NCBI GenBank assembly: GCA_002368795.1
Contig: DFFG01000073.1
Span: 68,750 to 132,749, forward strand
DNA length: 64,000 bases
Direction of reading: 5' to 3'
DNA from: Eubacterium sp. UBA3782
GTDB lineage: Bacteria; Bacillota; Clostridia; Lachnospirales; Lachnospiraceae
Position numbers and translations under genes: made by a program. Below are positions 1 through 10,113 of this stretch, piece after piece (the first letter of the stretch is position 1; each line of letters starts with the position of its first letter). Below the pieces are notes generated by a model. It was given only the letters and a program-made list of their open reading frames with translations. It was not told where the DNA came from and ran no database searches.

Positions 1-583
1 GGTCATGTGTAACGTAGATGATGGTTGCGCCCAGTCTGTCATGCAGCTTGGCGATCTCGGTTCTCATCTGTACACGGAGCTTGGCATCCAGGTTGGACAG
101 CGGCTCATCCATCAGGAAGACGCGGGGATTACGGACGATTGCACGGCCCATGGCAACACGCTGTCTCTGTCCACCGGAAAGAGCCTTCGGCTTACGGTCA
201 AGCAGGTGCTCCAGATCCAGGATCTTGGCTGCCTCGCGAACCTCTTTGTCGATCTGATCCTTCGGAACCTTGCGGAGCTTCAGACCAAATGCCATGTTAT
301 CATAAACCGTCATATGCGGATACAGAGCGTAGTTCTGGAAGACCATGGCGATATCACGGTCCTTGGGATCAACGTCGTTCATGACTTTGCCGTCGATCTC
401 AAGTGTGCCGGAAGAGATCTCCTCAAGGCCGGCGACCATACGAAGGGTCGTGGATTTTCCGCATCCGGAAGGTCCGACGAAGATGATGAATTCCTTGTCG
501 GCGATCTCAAGGTTGAAATCCTTGACTGCCTCGAAACCGTTGGGATACTTTTTGCCGATGTGCTTCAGACTTAAACTGGACAT
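1..583 (-). CDS. ABC transporter ATP-binding protein, MsmK/UgpC/MalK type (3' end cut off)
   Basis: ATPase subunit of a carbohydrate-type ABC importer, acting on the cytoplasmic face of the membrane. The visible 194 residues contain Walker [10 protein letters not shown] (about 37-45), the Q-loop Gln (about 83), signature [14 protein letters not shown] (135-148), Walker B VFLMDEP (155-161) and the switch His of the last visible motif YVTHD. The D-loop stretch SNLDAKLR is typical of the MsmK/UgpC/MalK group, whose members are about 370 residues, so roughly the C-terminal half, including the regulatory beta domain, lies outside the window. The start ATG at 583 has GGGAGGAAAAC just upstream. The substrate cannot be told: no permease or binding-protein gene is visible, and MsmK-type ATPases often serve several importers. 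Confidence 0.93.
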   Translation of the reverse strand, partial: MSSLSLKHIGKKYPNGFEAVKDFNLEIADKEFIIFVGPSGCGKSTTLRMVAGLEEISSGTLEIDGKVMNDVDPKDRDIAMVFQNYALYPHMTVYDNMAFGLKLRKVPKDQIDKEVREAAKILDLEHLLDRKPKALSGGQRQRVAMGRAIVRNPRVFLMDEPLSNLDAKLRVQMRTEIAKLHDRLGATIIYVTHD

Positions 584-805
584 AACGTTTTCCTCCCGAT
601 ATCCATAATTCGTTCTGCATAGTTTTGCTATTTCTGCCCGGATCTCTTTTTCCGGATCATGCATTCAGTATACAAAAGCGCTGTCTGTTCTGCCACGTCA
701 AACCAACCAAGAATTTCGGCGAAGTTCCGTCAAAGTGACAAAAGAGGAAGTATGGAGGACGGCAGAGGGCAGGCCTAAAGTTTCCTCAAATTGGCGTGTG
801 GTTCG

Positions 806-834
806 TAGACATAACCTTTAATTTGCGGTATACT
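806..834 (+). promoter_or_regulatory. Candidate sigma-A promoter of the first O-acetylation cassette
   Basis: TAGACA (806-811), 17 bp, TATACT (829-834), placing the start of transcription about 20 nt before the SD of the gene at 862. Five of six bases match the consensus in each box. Confidence 0.6.
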
Positions 835-861
835 TTTTATTTGGTAAGGGGAGGAACAGCT

Positions 862-1773
862 ATGCCTGCATCGAGCAATAAACGCAATCAGCCTGGCCCA
901 AGATTTGTGGCGGTCATCATCGGCGCTGTCGTATTTGTGGCAGTGATCATTCTGGCGCGCACACTGGGCAGGTCGGACAATGAGGCGGCCATCCGGGAGG
1001 GTGTCGCCTATCTGCAGACGCTGGAGGGCGGTGATACGGCCGATATTGAGACGGCGATCGCCGACCAGCGGAGGAAACGGATGAATGAGGAGAGAGAGCT
1101 CCGCCTTACGCAGCTGACCAATGGCAGCATCGACGTGTGGAGCCTGTTTGGCGATTCGGTGATCCTGGGTGATTCCCGAAGCGTCGGTTTTTCCTTTTAC
1201 GAATTCCTTCCGGAAGAGCGGGTGCTGGCATCCACCGGTGATTCGATCAGCAACATTGCCGAACATGTCGATGCGCTGAAGACACTGAATCCTTCACTTG
1301 TCTTTATCTGCTACGGCATGAACGATATCGGCATGTGGGCGGATATCGATGATTTTACGGATAATTACCGCAGCATCCTCAGGGATCTGCAAAACGAGCT
1401 CCCAAATGCGCAGCTCTTTGTCAATTCCATCTTTCCGGTGGACAGCAGTGTGGAAGCATCCGAGCCGCTCTGGGGACAGATCCCCGATTACAACAGTGCG
1501 CTCCGGGCCATGTGCGAGACGGAAGGCTACGGCTTTGTGGACGGGGACAAGGTAATGAGCGCCCATGGAAGCCTGTTTGATGTCGACGGCGTCCATTTCC
1601 TGATGGATTTTTATCCATACTGGGCGGCGGAGATGATGATGACTGTATACGATTCCCAAGCCGGCACAGACGGCAGTGCTTCGGAGACCGCAGAGGCGGG
1701 TGAAAGCAGCGGCGAGGCTGCTTCGGAAGAGGCACAGGACGGGGAAACGGCAGATGGAGCAGACGGGGAGTAA
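862..1773 (+). CDS. Membrane-anchored SGNH/GDSL-family hydrolase
   Basis: Predicted extracytoplasmic esterase or acyltransferase. The 303-residue product has one N-terminal membrane segment (about 15-34) and then an SGNH domain: GDS with the candidate nucleophile Ser (103-105), GMND (152-155) and the catalytic pair in DGVH (242-245). The last 35 or so residues are a low-complexity Glu/Ala/Ser/Gly tail. ATG 862 follows AAGGGGAGG at a good distance; an earlier in-frame ATG at 796 has no such site and lies before the promoter. It leads a cassette with DUF4358, MBOAT and DHHW genes, the usual set for O-acetylation of a surface polysaccharide, so it probably transfers or removes acetyl groups outside the membrane. 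A paralogue lies at 61229. The actual polymer is unknown. Confidence 0.85.
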   Translation: MPASSNKRNQPGPRFVAVIIGAVVFVAVIILARTLGRSDNEAAIREGVAYLQTLEGGDTADIETAIADQRRKRMNEERELRLTQLTNGSIDVWSLFGDSVILGDSRSVGFSFYEFLPEERVLASTGDSISNIAEHVDALKTLNPSLVFICYGMNDIGMWADIDDFTDNYRSILRDLQNELPNAQLFVNSIFPVDSSVEASEPLWGQIPDYNSALRAMCETEGYGFVDGDKVMSAHGSLFDVDGVHFLMDFYPYWAAEMMMTVYDSQAGTDGSASETAEAGESSGEAASEEAQDGETADGADGE

Positions 1774-1780
1774 GGAAACG

Positions 1781-2278
1781 ATGAATTCAGCCATGAAACA
1801 AGGGGTACTGCCTCTTATGCAGATCGGAAAGTGGCTTTCCGCCATTCTCATCATCGTGCTGATCGCCAGGCAGTTTGGCGGAAACCGGATCAGCCCGGTG
1901 GCATTTTCCAGCGTCTCATCTGCTGTCACCTCGGCAGCGGATCTTACGGGCATGCAGGAGGCGGACAATCAGATGATCAAGAGGCTTTATGGCCTCAATC
2001 CGGATTCGTATGACGGGATCATGCTTTATTATCCCAGCAGCAGTATGGGCTGCGAGGAGATCCTTGTCGTGAAGCTGGCGGATATCAACCAGCAGGATGC
2101 CGTATCGGCAGCCATCGAAAGCCGCTGGAACACACAGCGGTCAAACTTTGACGGTTATGGCACTTATCAGTATGGAATGCTCGGGGACAGCGTGACGGAC
2201 GTGAAGGGAAATTACATATTATATGTGGTTGCTGCCGACACGGATTCCGTGCGGAGAGCATTTGAAGAAGCATTGTAA
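1781..2278 (+). CDS. DUF4358 family protein
   Basis: A 165-residue protein with one N-terminal membrane segment and an extracytoplasmic domain containing the stretch LYYPSSSMGCEEILVVKL. I recognise it as DUF4358, a family without an assigned biochemical function that repeatedly sits between SGNH and MBOAT genes in Lachnospiraceae. It begins 8 nt after the upstream stop codon and ends 12 nt before the MBOAT gene, so the genes are certainly co-transcribed. ATG 1781 is preferred, with ATG 1793 as a possible alternative. A paralogue in the same position of the second cassette (62205) shares the MIRRLYGL-like and LYYP motifs. By association it may help the MBOAT complex, but that is inference. Confidence 0.8.
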   Translation: MNSAMKQGVLPLMQIGKWLSAILIIVLIARQFGGNRISPVAFSSVSSAVTSAADLTGMQEADNQMIKRLYGLNPDSYDGIMLYYPSSSMGCEEILVVKLADINQQDAVSAAIESRWNTQRSNFDGYGTYQYGMLGDSVTDVKGNYILYVVAADTDSVRRAFEEAL

Positions 2279-2290
2279 AGGGGGACAGAT

Positions 2291-3652
2291 ATGAGCTTTT
2301 CTACCTTGACATTTCTGTTTCTCTTTTTTCCTGTCGTTCTTGCCATATATTATCTGATCCCGATCAGAAGCACGAGGATCCGGACATTTATCCTGCTTCT
2401 TTTCAGTCTGGTGTTTTATGCCTGGGGAGATATCCGGTATCTTCCCCTGCTTCTGCTGTCGGTGCTGTTCAATTATCTGACCGGACAGGAGATCGCCCTC
2501 TGCCGGGCAGGTGGCAGGGCAAACCGGGCAAGGATCGCACTGATTGCAGCGGTCATCTTTGATGTGGCCGTTCTGGCTGTGTTTAAGTACAGCAATCTGG
2601 CCCAGCCGATCGGTATTTCCTTCTATACCTTCTCTGCATTGTCTTATGTCTTCGATATATATATGGAAAGAGCAGAGACAGACGGTGACCTTTTGCACGT
2701 CGCTTTTTATATTCTGTTCTTCCCGAAACTGATCTCGGGTCCCGTGGTCCAGTACAAGGATCTGAAGGAACAGATCGACAACCGTGTGCTCAAACAGTCG
2801 GATCTGAGGGAGGGTGTGGTCCTGTTTTTGGGCGGCCTCTTCAAAAAGGTCCTTCTGGCGGACAACCTGAGCGTCGCTTATGCATCGGTGACCGGGCTGG
2901 AGAAGATGGCAGGCGCGACGGCCTTCCTGGGTATTCTGTTCTATGGACTTCAGCTCTATTTCGACTTCAGCGGCTATTCAGACATGGCCATCGGTCTTTC
3001 CCGCATGTTTGGCTTCCGGCTGGAGAAAAACTTTAATTATCCCTATGCGTCAGACGGCATTGCCGACTTCTGGAGAAGATGGCACATCTCCCTTGGCGCC
3101 TGGTTTCGAAATTATGTGTATATCCCGCTGGGCGGCAACCGCTGCAGCCGCGAGATGCAGATCCGCAACCTGATGGTCGTCTGGCTGTTTACCGGCATCT
3201 GGCACGGCAATACGCTGAACTATGTGATCTGGGGTCTGTATCACGGCGTTCTGGTCCTGCTGGAGCGGTTCGTGATCGCAGAAAACAGGGAGCGTGTGCC
3301 GAAGGCTGTGCGCATCCTGATCACGGATATCCTGGTGTACATCGGATGGATCTTTTTCTTCAGTCCTGATCTTGGATCGGCACTTGCCTATTTTGGCAGG
3401 CTGTTTGGGACAGACGGCGTCGGATTTGCAAACGGTGCGACAGCCTATTATCTCTCCGGCAATCTGCTGCTTCTGGCGGCATCGCTGATCTGCTGCAGTC
3501 CTTTGCCGGCCCGTCTTCAGAATATGATGGTCATCCGGAAAAAGAGCCCGGCCTTCTATGTGTATATCGGGCTGTATGCGGTCCTGTTCCTGTTCTGTGT
3601 GGCGAATATGGTAGGATCGACCTACTCCTCGTTCCTGTATTTCCAGTTCTAG
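2291..3652 (+). CDS. MBOAT family membrane-bound O-acyltransferase (AlgI/PatA-like)
   Basis: Polytopic membrane protein of 453 residues, the usual size for AlgI/DltB-like acyltransferases, which pass acetyl groups across the membrane to extracellular polymers. Family hallmarks are RRWHISLGAWFRNYVYIPLG near residue 260 and the invariant histidine in TGIWHGN near residue 305. GGGGGACAG lies just before ATG 2291. The next gene (DHHW) starts 14 nt after the stop, matching the alginate-type arrangement in which an MBOAT protein works with AlgJ/AlgX-like SGNH partners. The substrate polymer is not deducible. A second copy starts at 62796. Confidence 0.93.
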   Translation: MSFSTLTFLFLFFPVVLAIYYLIPIRSTRIRTFILLLFSLVFYAWGDIRYLPLLLLSVLFNYLTGQEIALCRAGGRANRARIALIAAVIFDVAVLAVFKYSNLAQPIGISFYTFSALSYVFDIYMERAETDGDLLHVAFYILFFPKLISGPVVQYKDLKEQIDNRVLKQSDLREGVVLFLGGLFKKVLLADNLSVAYASVTGLEKMAGATAFLGILFYGLQLYFDFSGYSDMAIGLSRMFGFRLEKNFNYPYASDGIADFWRRWHISLGAWFRNYVYIPLGGNRCSREMQIRNLMVVWLFTGIWHGNTLNYVIWGLYHGVLVLLERFVIAENRERVPKAVRILITDILVYIGWIFFFSPDLGSALAYFGRLFGTDGVGFANGATAYYLSGNLLLLAASLICCSPLPARLQNMMVIRKKSPAFYVYIGLYAVLFLFCVANMVGSTYSSFLYFQF

Positions 3653-3666
3653 AGGAGGAATGCACT

Positions 3667-4995
3667 TTGGCTGATAAGAAAAGAGCAGCACTGCTGCGAA
3701 AAAGAATATTTAACAGGATCCTGACAAGAGGCCTTCTGGGGGCTTCAGGGCTGATGCTGGTCCTGAATCTGGTCGTTCCCACCCGGGAATACTCGGCAGA
3801 GGAAAACCGGAATCTGGCAAAACGGCCGGCGTTCAGCACAGACACGTTTCTTTCCGGCGATTTCTTCTCGGATTTCGATACCTATTATTCCGACCAGTTT
3901 GTGGGCAGAGACCTTTGGATGCGGCTTCGTACGGCCGGGGTGACCCTGATGGGACGCAAGGATCTGTCGGGCGTCTATTTTGGAAAGGACGGCTACCTGA
4001 TCCAGGATCCGGCAGTACCGGATGGAGAAGCAGTAGAGAAGACGGCCGCGGCGATCAAGGCTTTTACCCAGAAGCACGCTGACATCCCCAGCTGCATGAT
4101 GCTGATCCCGGATGCGGCATCGATTCTTGGCGACAAGCTGCCGGACAATGCGCCGGTACGCAATCAGGCGACGGATATCCTGGCGGTCAGCAACGAAGTC
4201 GGAATGGAGCTGAACGTGATCGATGCGACCTCCATCCTGCGCCGCAACAAGGAAAAGTATATTTATTACAAGACGGACCATCACTGGACGAGCCTGGGGG
4301 CAAAGCTGGTGTTCACGGAGGCAGCGCTGGAGCTTGGCATCAGCAGCCCGATCTATGACTACCAGACCCACCTCGTATCCGACAGCTTTCAGGGAACTCT
4401 GGCATCGAAAAGCGGAAAACACGGGTCAAAGGATACGATCGAGATCTACGAGCCCATGGGCACGGAGGTCAAGTATTATGTGACCTACCCCTCCACGCAG
4501 GAAAAATCGACTTCCGTCTACATGAGCGAAAAGCTCCAGGAAAAGGACCAGTATCAGGTCTTCTTCGGCGGCAACTATCCGGTGGTGGAGATCCGCACGA
4601 CAGCCGATAACCAGAGGAATCTTCTGGTTTTCAAGGATTCCTATGCAAACAGCTTTGTACCGTTTCTGATCCCCTATTATGAGAAGATCATTATGGTGGA
4701 TCCGCGGTATTATTATGATGACATCGAGATCGCCATGACCTCCTATGGGATAACCGATATCCTCTATCTTTACAGCGGCGATACGATCCTGACCGACACA
4801 TCTCTGGCGGATACTCTGAATGCAGCCCTGGAGAAGTCGGAAAACGGAAGCGCTGCACCAGCAGCGCAGGAGAGCAGCAAAGCCGGGGACGCAGAGAGCG
4901 CCGCCCAGGGCGATGAAACACAGGCCGCCTCCACAGAGGCGGAGGAGACTGCTACAGACAGCCAGGGAACCGACAGCATGCAGGCGGATGGCTGA
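3667..4995 (+). CDS. DHHW family protein (AlgX/AlgJ-like O-acetyltransferase partner)
   Basis: 442-residue secreted or membrane-anchored protein with an N-terminal hydrophobic segment. The DHHW motif (YKTDHHWTSLGAK, near residue 205) defines the family, and KDSYANSFVP near residue 323 holds the likely catalytic Ser of the SGNH-like fold. The last 50 residues are Glu/Ala/Ser-rich, like the tail of the hydrolase that opens the cassette. Translation most likely starts at TTG 3667, placed after AGAGGAGG. Last gene of the cassette before a small membrane protein; it probably completes acetyl transfer outside the membrane. Confidence 0.88.
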   Translation: MADKKRAALLRKRIFNRILTRGLLGASGLMLVLNLVVPTREYSAEENRNLAKRPAFSTDTFLSGDFFSDFDTYYSDQFVGRDLWMRLRTAGVTLMGRKDLSGVYFGKDGYLIQDPAVPDGEAVEKTAAAIKAFTQKHADIPSCMMLIPDAASILGDKLPDNAPVRNQATDILAVSNEVGMELNVIDATSILRRNKEKYIYYKTDHHWTSLGAKLVFTEAALELGISSPIYDYQTHLVSDSFQGTLASKSGKHGSKDTIEIYEPMGTEVKYYVTYPSTQEKSTSVYMSEKLQEKDQYQVFFGGNYPVVEIRTTADNQRNLLVFKDSYANSFVPFLIPYYEKIIMVDPRYYYDDIEIAMTSYGITDILYLYSGDTILTDTSLADTLNAALEKSENGSAAPAAQESSKAGDAESAAQGDETQAASTEAEETATDSQGTDSMQADG

Positions 4996-5024
4996 CAGGA
5001 ATATTTTATAAGGAGGAAAAGGAA

Positions 5025-5537
5025 ATGCTGGATGATGCTTTTTGCGAGGTGCTGATCAAAAAGAAAGAAACAGGAAGGGAAAAAGGAATCCGGATCCTGA
5101 TGATCGTTCTTACGGCGGGTCTTGTCATTATCGGTTTTGTCATTAATCCCATTATGCTGTTCGTTGCCCTGGCGGCAGGCGTTGCGGATTATATTATCTT
5201 TCCCAGACTCAATGTAGAGTATGAATATGCCTATGTAAACGGTCAGCTGGATATCGACAAGATATTTTCGAAGCAGAGCCGGAAACGGGCGGCGGAATAC
5301 AATCTGGACACCATCGAGATCGTTGCTCCCGAAGGTTCCTCCCGTCTGGATGGCTTTCGGGGTAATCCGAACATCCGCAAAGTGGACTTCACCAGCGGGG
5401 ATGAGAAAGACAAGGAGAGCTTCTTTGCCTTCGTCACCAGCCGGAACAATGTCCGGGAATATGTGCTTTTTCAGCCAAGTGAAAAAATGATCAAGGATAT
5501 GCATATGAGAGCGCCCGGAAAGGTGTTTCTCCGCTGA
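5025..5537 (+). CDS. Conserved small membrane protein, function unknown (DUF6106-like)
   Basis: 170 residues: a short charged N-terminus, two closely spaced hydrophobic segments (about 25-62, a likely membrane hairpin) and a cytoplasmic domain of about 105 residues. From memory it resembles the Lachnospiraceae family DUF6106, which I could not verify. It has a perfect AGGAGG 9 nt before ATG 5025 and follows the DHHW gene by 29 nt, so it may be read with the acetylation cassette, although nothing in its sequence ties it to that function. Confidence 0.7.
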   Translation: MLDDAFCEVLIKKKETGREKGIRILMIVLTAGLVIIGFVINPIMLFVALAAGVADYIIFPRLNVEYEYAYVNGQLDIDKIFSKQSRKRAAEYNLDTIEIVAPEGSSRLDGFRGNPNIRKVDFTSGDEKDKESFFAFVTSRNNVREYVLFQPSEKMIKDMHMRAPGKVFLR

Positions 5538-5558
5538 TCTGCAAATCTCGATCCTGTA

Positions 5559-5587
5559 TTGACTTTCATAAACAGGTTTGCTAAACT
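5559..5587 (+). promoter_or_regulatory. Candidate promoter of guaB
   Basis: TTGACT (5559-5564), 17 bp, TAAACT (5582-5587), about 40 nt before the guaB start. No purine riboswitch is visible in the short leader. Confidence 0.7.
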
Positions 5588-5592
5588 ACTAA

Positions 5593-7089
<1,497 letters not shown>

Positions 7090-7111
7090 TGCGGAAAATG
7101 CTGGAGGTGAC

Positions 7112-7663
7112 ATGTCGGATCTTTTAAATCAGCTCTGCATGGAAATGATCGATTACGACCGGCGAGATCCGAAACGGATCCATCATTTCATCAAGGTGCA
7201 TGGATTTGCCAGACTGATCGGTGAGTGGGAAGGACTGGAGGAATATCCGCTGTTCCTGCTGGAGGCCGCAGCATACGTGCTGGATATCGGGGCACACCGG
7301 GCAGAGATCCAGTTTGGCAGAAGCGATGGAAAAAGCCAGGCCGTTGTCGGGCCGGAGGAAGCGGCCAGACTGTTGAAAGGTTTAGGCTTTGCGCCTGCTG
7401 ATACAGAGCGGATCTGCCAGATGGTGGCATCTCACCATGAAGGCAGGCAGCCGGACAGTCCGGAGGCACAGATCCTGGCAGAGGCAGATATGCTGGTCAG
7501 ACTGTATGAGGAGAGCGTCAGCCAGAATGCGCTGAAGGCCGTCTACCGGCGGGCCTTCCGCACAGAAGCCGGCAGCAAGATCTGCAGAGAAATGTTCCTG
7601 GATGACAGGAATGCCGCATACAAGGAATGGATGGGGAGAAAATTCCCCCAGACAGTGGAGTAG
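7112..7663 (+). CDS. HD-domain phosphohydrolase
   Basis: 183-residue soluble protein. The histidine in IHHFIKVHGFARLI, the pair ASHHEG and the acidic residues in LAEADMLVRLYE are arranged as in small HD-domain metal-dependent phosphohydrolases. In this version the usual HD doublet is replaced by DIGAH after a run of alanines, so the metal site may be modified. GGAGGTGA lies 4 nt before ATG 7112. It follows guaB closely, which makes a nucleotide substrate plausible, but that is inference. Its transcript runs into the palindromic element at 7675. Confidence 0.75.
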   Translation: MSDLLNQLCMEMIDYDRRDPKRIHHFIKVHGFARLIGEWEGLEEYPLFLLEAAAYVLDIGAHRAEIQFGRSDGKSQAVVGPEEAARLLKGLGFAPADTERICQMVASHHEGRQPDSPEAQILAEADMLVRLYEESVSQNALKAVYRRAFRTEAGSKICREMFLDDRNAAYKEWMGRKFPQTVE

Positions 7664-7674
7664 GACAGTATAAT

Positions 7675-7761
7675 ACACGACCTCCGGAAGGCATTACGCA
7701 AACGGCTTCGGCCCTATCGGGCCTGCAGAATGGTTGCTTTAATGTCTTCCGGGGGTCGTGT
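7675..7761. repeat. Palindromic repeat element, family B, copy 1
   Basis: An 87-bp hairpin-forming sequence directly after the HD gene. Its arms (7675-7696 and 7740-7761) pair almost throughout, the exceptions being T-G and G-T pairs that are allowed in RNA. The loop carries GCAAACGGCT and CTGCAGAATGGTTGC, also found, reversed, in the element at 47546 (CTGCAGATTGTTTGC). Without an obvious T-run, it may still act as a terminator. It adds an inner GC hairpin that the other copy lacks. Confidence 0.65.
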
Positions 7762-7784
7762 TGTGCTATATGTGCATTTAGAAA

Positions 7785-7958
7785 AAGGGGCTGTCGCCCT
7801 AAGCAAATAGCGTACATAAATATTCTGAAGGGAACATCCGCAGTGCTGGCACTTGGAGGAATCTTCTGATTCCGACTTAGTGCCATTGCACTTTGGACCA
7901 GCGCAAGCGCTTCCCGTAAGAATATTTATGAACCGATTGCTTAGGGCGACAGCCCCTT
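7785..7958. repeat. Structured palindromic repeat, family A, copy 1
   Basis: A 174-bp element with perfect 22-bp inverted arms (7785-7806 and 7937-7958) at a convergent gene junction. Inside is a core of about 130 bp related, in opposite orientation, to those at 35171 and 35371: CGTACATAAATATTC, AGGGAACATCCGCA, TGGAGGAATC, GATTCCGACTT and GCTTCCCG are recognisable in order. The core folds back on itself, so a single long branched RNA hairpin is expected. No reading frame. Roughly three quarters of core positions match the other copies by eye. Confidence 0.8.
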
Positions 7959-7976
7959 GTTGCAATTTCTCAGCTC

Positions 7977-8618
7977 TTACAGCTCGGAATATCCATAACT
8001 GTTGACCAGGGCGTCGATCCGCACGCCGGCTTTGCAGAGCGGGCAGTTATGCGGAGCGTAGAACTGATAATCCGGCACGTCTTCCGGATGGAAGGCGGCG
8101 ACGATCTCCACGCCGGCTGCCGCATCGGGCACGCTGAAGATACAGGCCGCGCCGCTGATGATGGCGCCGTAATATTTCAGGCTCTGCATGGCCACCTCGA
8201 GGGTTGCGCCGGAGGATACGATGCCCATCAGGAGCAGGACGTTTTTGCCGCGGACGGCAAGCTGAATGTTGTCACGCACCAGGATCTGTCCCTGGGAGTT
8301 GTGCTCCGGGGAGATCACGTACAGGGTCTTGTGGGCATTGGTGGACAGGATGCCTGCCTTGGTCAGTTCATCCGCCAGATATGCGCCGACGACCTCCATG
8401 CCATCCAGACAGACGATGGTGTCGACCGGAGTGCCATAGGAAAAACGTCTGGCCACGAGCTCGGCAACGCCATGGGCTTCATTGCTCCGGGACTTCATCG
8501 TTGTGATGTCGATATAATGGTTCAGGTGCGCATGGGAAGCGGCAAAATGTCCGTCAATGACCTTCAGCTGAACATTCGGATCGGTTGGTGACGGTATTTT
8601 CACATAGGGCTTGAGCAT
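7977..8618 (-). CDS. Phosphoribosyltransferase-like protein with a degenerate PRPP loop
   Basis: 213 residues with the overall layout of a type I phosphoribosyltransferase of the orotate type (hydrophobic strand DTIVCLDGMEVVGAYLADEL, then a later PRPP-loop position). However, the loop reads LLLMGIVSSGAT (about 128-139), lacking the two acidic residues of the usual ED/DD-T-T-G motif; compare IIEDVTTSGKS in the genuine PyrE at 52308. The C-terminus carries APHNCPLCKAG (188-198), a possible metal-binding CxxC. It may bind a nucleotide as a sensor, or use a modified chemistry. The start is at ATG 8618, after AAAGGAGAAAC. It lies downstream of argG on the same strand. Confidence 0.7.
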   Translation of the reverse strand: MLKPYVKIPSPTDPNVQLKVIDGHFAASHAHLNHYIDITTMKSRSNEAHGVAELVARRFSYGTPVDTIVCLDGMEVVGAYLADELTKAGILSTNAHKTLYVISPEHNSQGQILVRDNIQLAVRGKNVLLLMGIVSSGATLEVAMQSLKYYGAIISGAACIFSVPDAAAGVEIVAAFHPEDVPDYQFYAPHNCPLCKAGVRIDALVNSYGYSEL

Positions 8619-8640
8619 AACGGTTTCTCCTTTCTGATCC

Positions 8641-8684
8641 TGCTATATTGTATGCAGGAATGTTGACCTGCATACAGTATAGCA
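8641..8684. promoter_or_regulatory. 18-bp near-perfect inverted repeat between argG and the phosphoribosyltransferase gene
   Basis: Arms 8641-8658 and 8667-8684 (TGCTATATTGTATGCAGG and its complement with one G-T pair) around an 8-nt loop. AT-rich with no T-run, so more like an operator or a processing hairpin than a standard terminator. It ends 44 bp downstream of the argG stop and lies 23 bp upstream of the start of the next gene. Confidence 0.5.
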
Positions 8685-8728
8685 CAGAGTTCAGAAAATT
8701 ACCGCATTTTCACTGAAAAGAAGGACAA

Positions 8729-9961
8729 TTATTTGCCGTTCTCCTCCAGGCCCTTCATCGTCATGGCGCGGACCTTCAGGGGCAGGCCAAAGAGGTTGAT
8801 GAAGCCGGTAGCATCGGTATGATCATAGAGATCGCCGGTGGTGAAGGAGGCAAGGGAATCGTTGTACAGGCTGTAGGGCGAGCAGGTGCCGGCCTTGATG
8901 ATGTTGCCCTTGTACAGCTGCAGGCGGACCTCGCCGGTGACCACGTTCTGGGTGGACTCGACAAAAGCCTGGATAGCCTCACGCAGCGGAGTGAACCATT
9001 TGCCTTCGTAGACGATCTGTGCGAACTGGCTGCCAAGCTTTTTCTTGGTCTCCATCGTCTCACGGTCGAGAACCAGCTCCTCAAGCTGATCATGGGCTGC
9101 CATGAGGATCGTTCCGCCGGGAGTCTCATAGACACCGCGGGACTTCATGCCGACCACGCGGTTCTCAACAATGTCAACGATACCGATGCCGTTGGCTCCG
9201 CCGATCTTGTTCAGCTCGGCAATGATCTCGGCAACCTTCATTTCTTTTCCGTTCAGAGTCTTCGGTACACCCTTTTCAAAGGTCAGGGTGAGGTCGGTTA
9301 CCTCGTCGGGAGCCTTCTGCGGCGTTACGCCAAGCACCAGGAGCTTGTCATAGTTCGGTGCCTGCATGGGATCCTCCAGCTCCAGACCTTCGTGGCTGAT
9401 GTGCCACAGGTTGCGGTCGCGGCTGTAGCCCTTGCCCATGGAGAAGGGCAGGTCGATGCCGTGGGCCTTGCAGTACTCGATCTCATCCTCACGGGACTGC
9501 ATTTTCCATACCTCGGGCATGCGCCAGGGAGCAATGATCCGGATATCCGGAGCCAGAGCCTTGATGCCCAGCTCAAAACGGATCTGGTCGTTGCCCTTTC
9601 CGGTTGCGCCGTGGCAGATGGCGGTGGCACCCTCTTTGCGGGCGATCTCTACCAGACGCTTGGCGATCAGCGGACGTGCCATGGATGTGCCGAGCAGATA
9701 ACTGTGCTCGTAGACCGCACCGGCCTCCACGCAGGGCATGATGAAATCCTCGGCAAACTCGTCGATGACGTTCTCGATATACAGCTTGGAAGCGCCGGAC
9801 TTCATGGCCCGCTCTTCGAGGTTGTCATCGGTCAGCTCCTCCTCCTGTCCGCAGTTGATGCAGCAGCAGATGATCTCGTAACCGAAGTTTTCCTTCAGCC
9901 AGGGGATCAGGGCAGTGGTATCCAGGCCGCCGGAATAGGCAAGTATAACTTTTTCGTTCAT
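8729..9961 (-). CDS. argG: Argininosuccinate synthase
   Basis: Joins citrulline and aspartate with ATP in the penultimate step of arginine synthesis. 410 residues, standard size. The ATP-pyrophosphatase motif LAYSGGLDTTALIPWL opens the protein, followed by GCTGKGNDQ-type GATGKGNDQIRFE near residue 120 and GKGYSRDRNLWHIS near residue 190. ATG 9961 follows a GGGAGGAAC site. It is divergent from argC; the interval 9962-10301 holds candidate arginine-repressor sites. No argH is visible next to it. Confidence 0.97.
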   Translation of the reverse strand: MNEKVILAYSGGLDTTALIPWLKENFGYEIICCCINCGQEEELTDDNLEERAMKSGASKLYIENVIDEFAEDFIMPCVEAGAVYEHSYLLGTSMARPLIAKRLVEIARKEGATAICHGATGKGNDQIRFELGIKALAPDIRIIAPWRMPEVWKMQSREDEIEYCKAHGIDLPFSMGKGYSRDRNLWHISHEGLELEDPMQAPNYDKLLVLGVTPQKAPDEVTDLTLTFEKGVPKTLNGKEMKVAEIIAELNKIGGANGIGIVDIVENRVVGMKSRGVYETPGGTILMAAHDQLEELVLDRETMETKKKLGSQFAQIVYEGKWFTPLREAIQAFVESTQNVVTGEVRLQLYKGNIIKAGTCSPYSLYNDSLASFTTGDLYDHTDATGFINLFGLPLKVRAMTMKGLEENGK

Positions 9962-10029
9962 GTCGTTCCTCCCATGATTCTGTATGCTGTGTGCGCCCGT
10001 TTCTTTCCTTATATATATGCGGTGCGCCT

Positions 10030-10050
10030 TACATGCTCTTAACGCATGTA
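10030..10050. promoter_or_regulatory. Inverted repeat upstream of argG
   Basis: TACATGC, 7 bp, GCATGTA, a perfect 7-bp dyad about 70-90 bp before the argG start. It may be an operator for argG; the sequence is not a classical ARG box, so the regulator is uncertain. Confidence 0.4.
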
Positions 10051-10113
10051 ACTATACAACAGAGGCTGATGGATTGCAAGGGGAAAAGTGAATTATTTAT
10101 AAGCAAAAATGTA

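Noticed and set aside
7785..7958. Insertion sequence remnant
   Set aside because: No transposase fragment is present, and arms differ between copies, so they are not ordinary terminal inverted repeats. A tiny non-autonomous element remains possible and is described as a finding.
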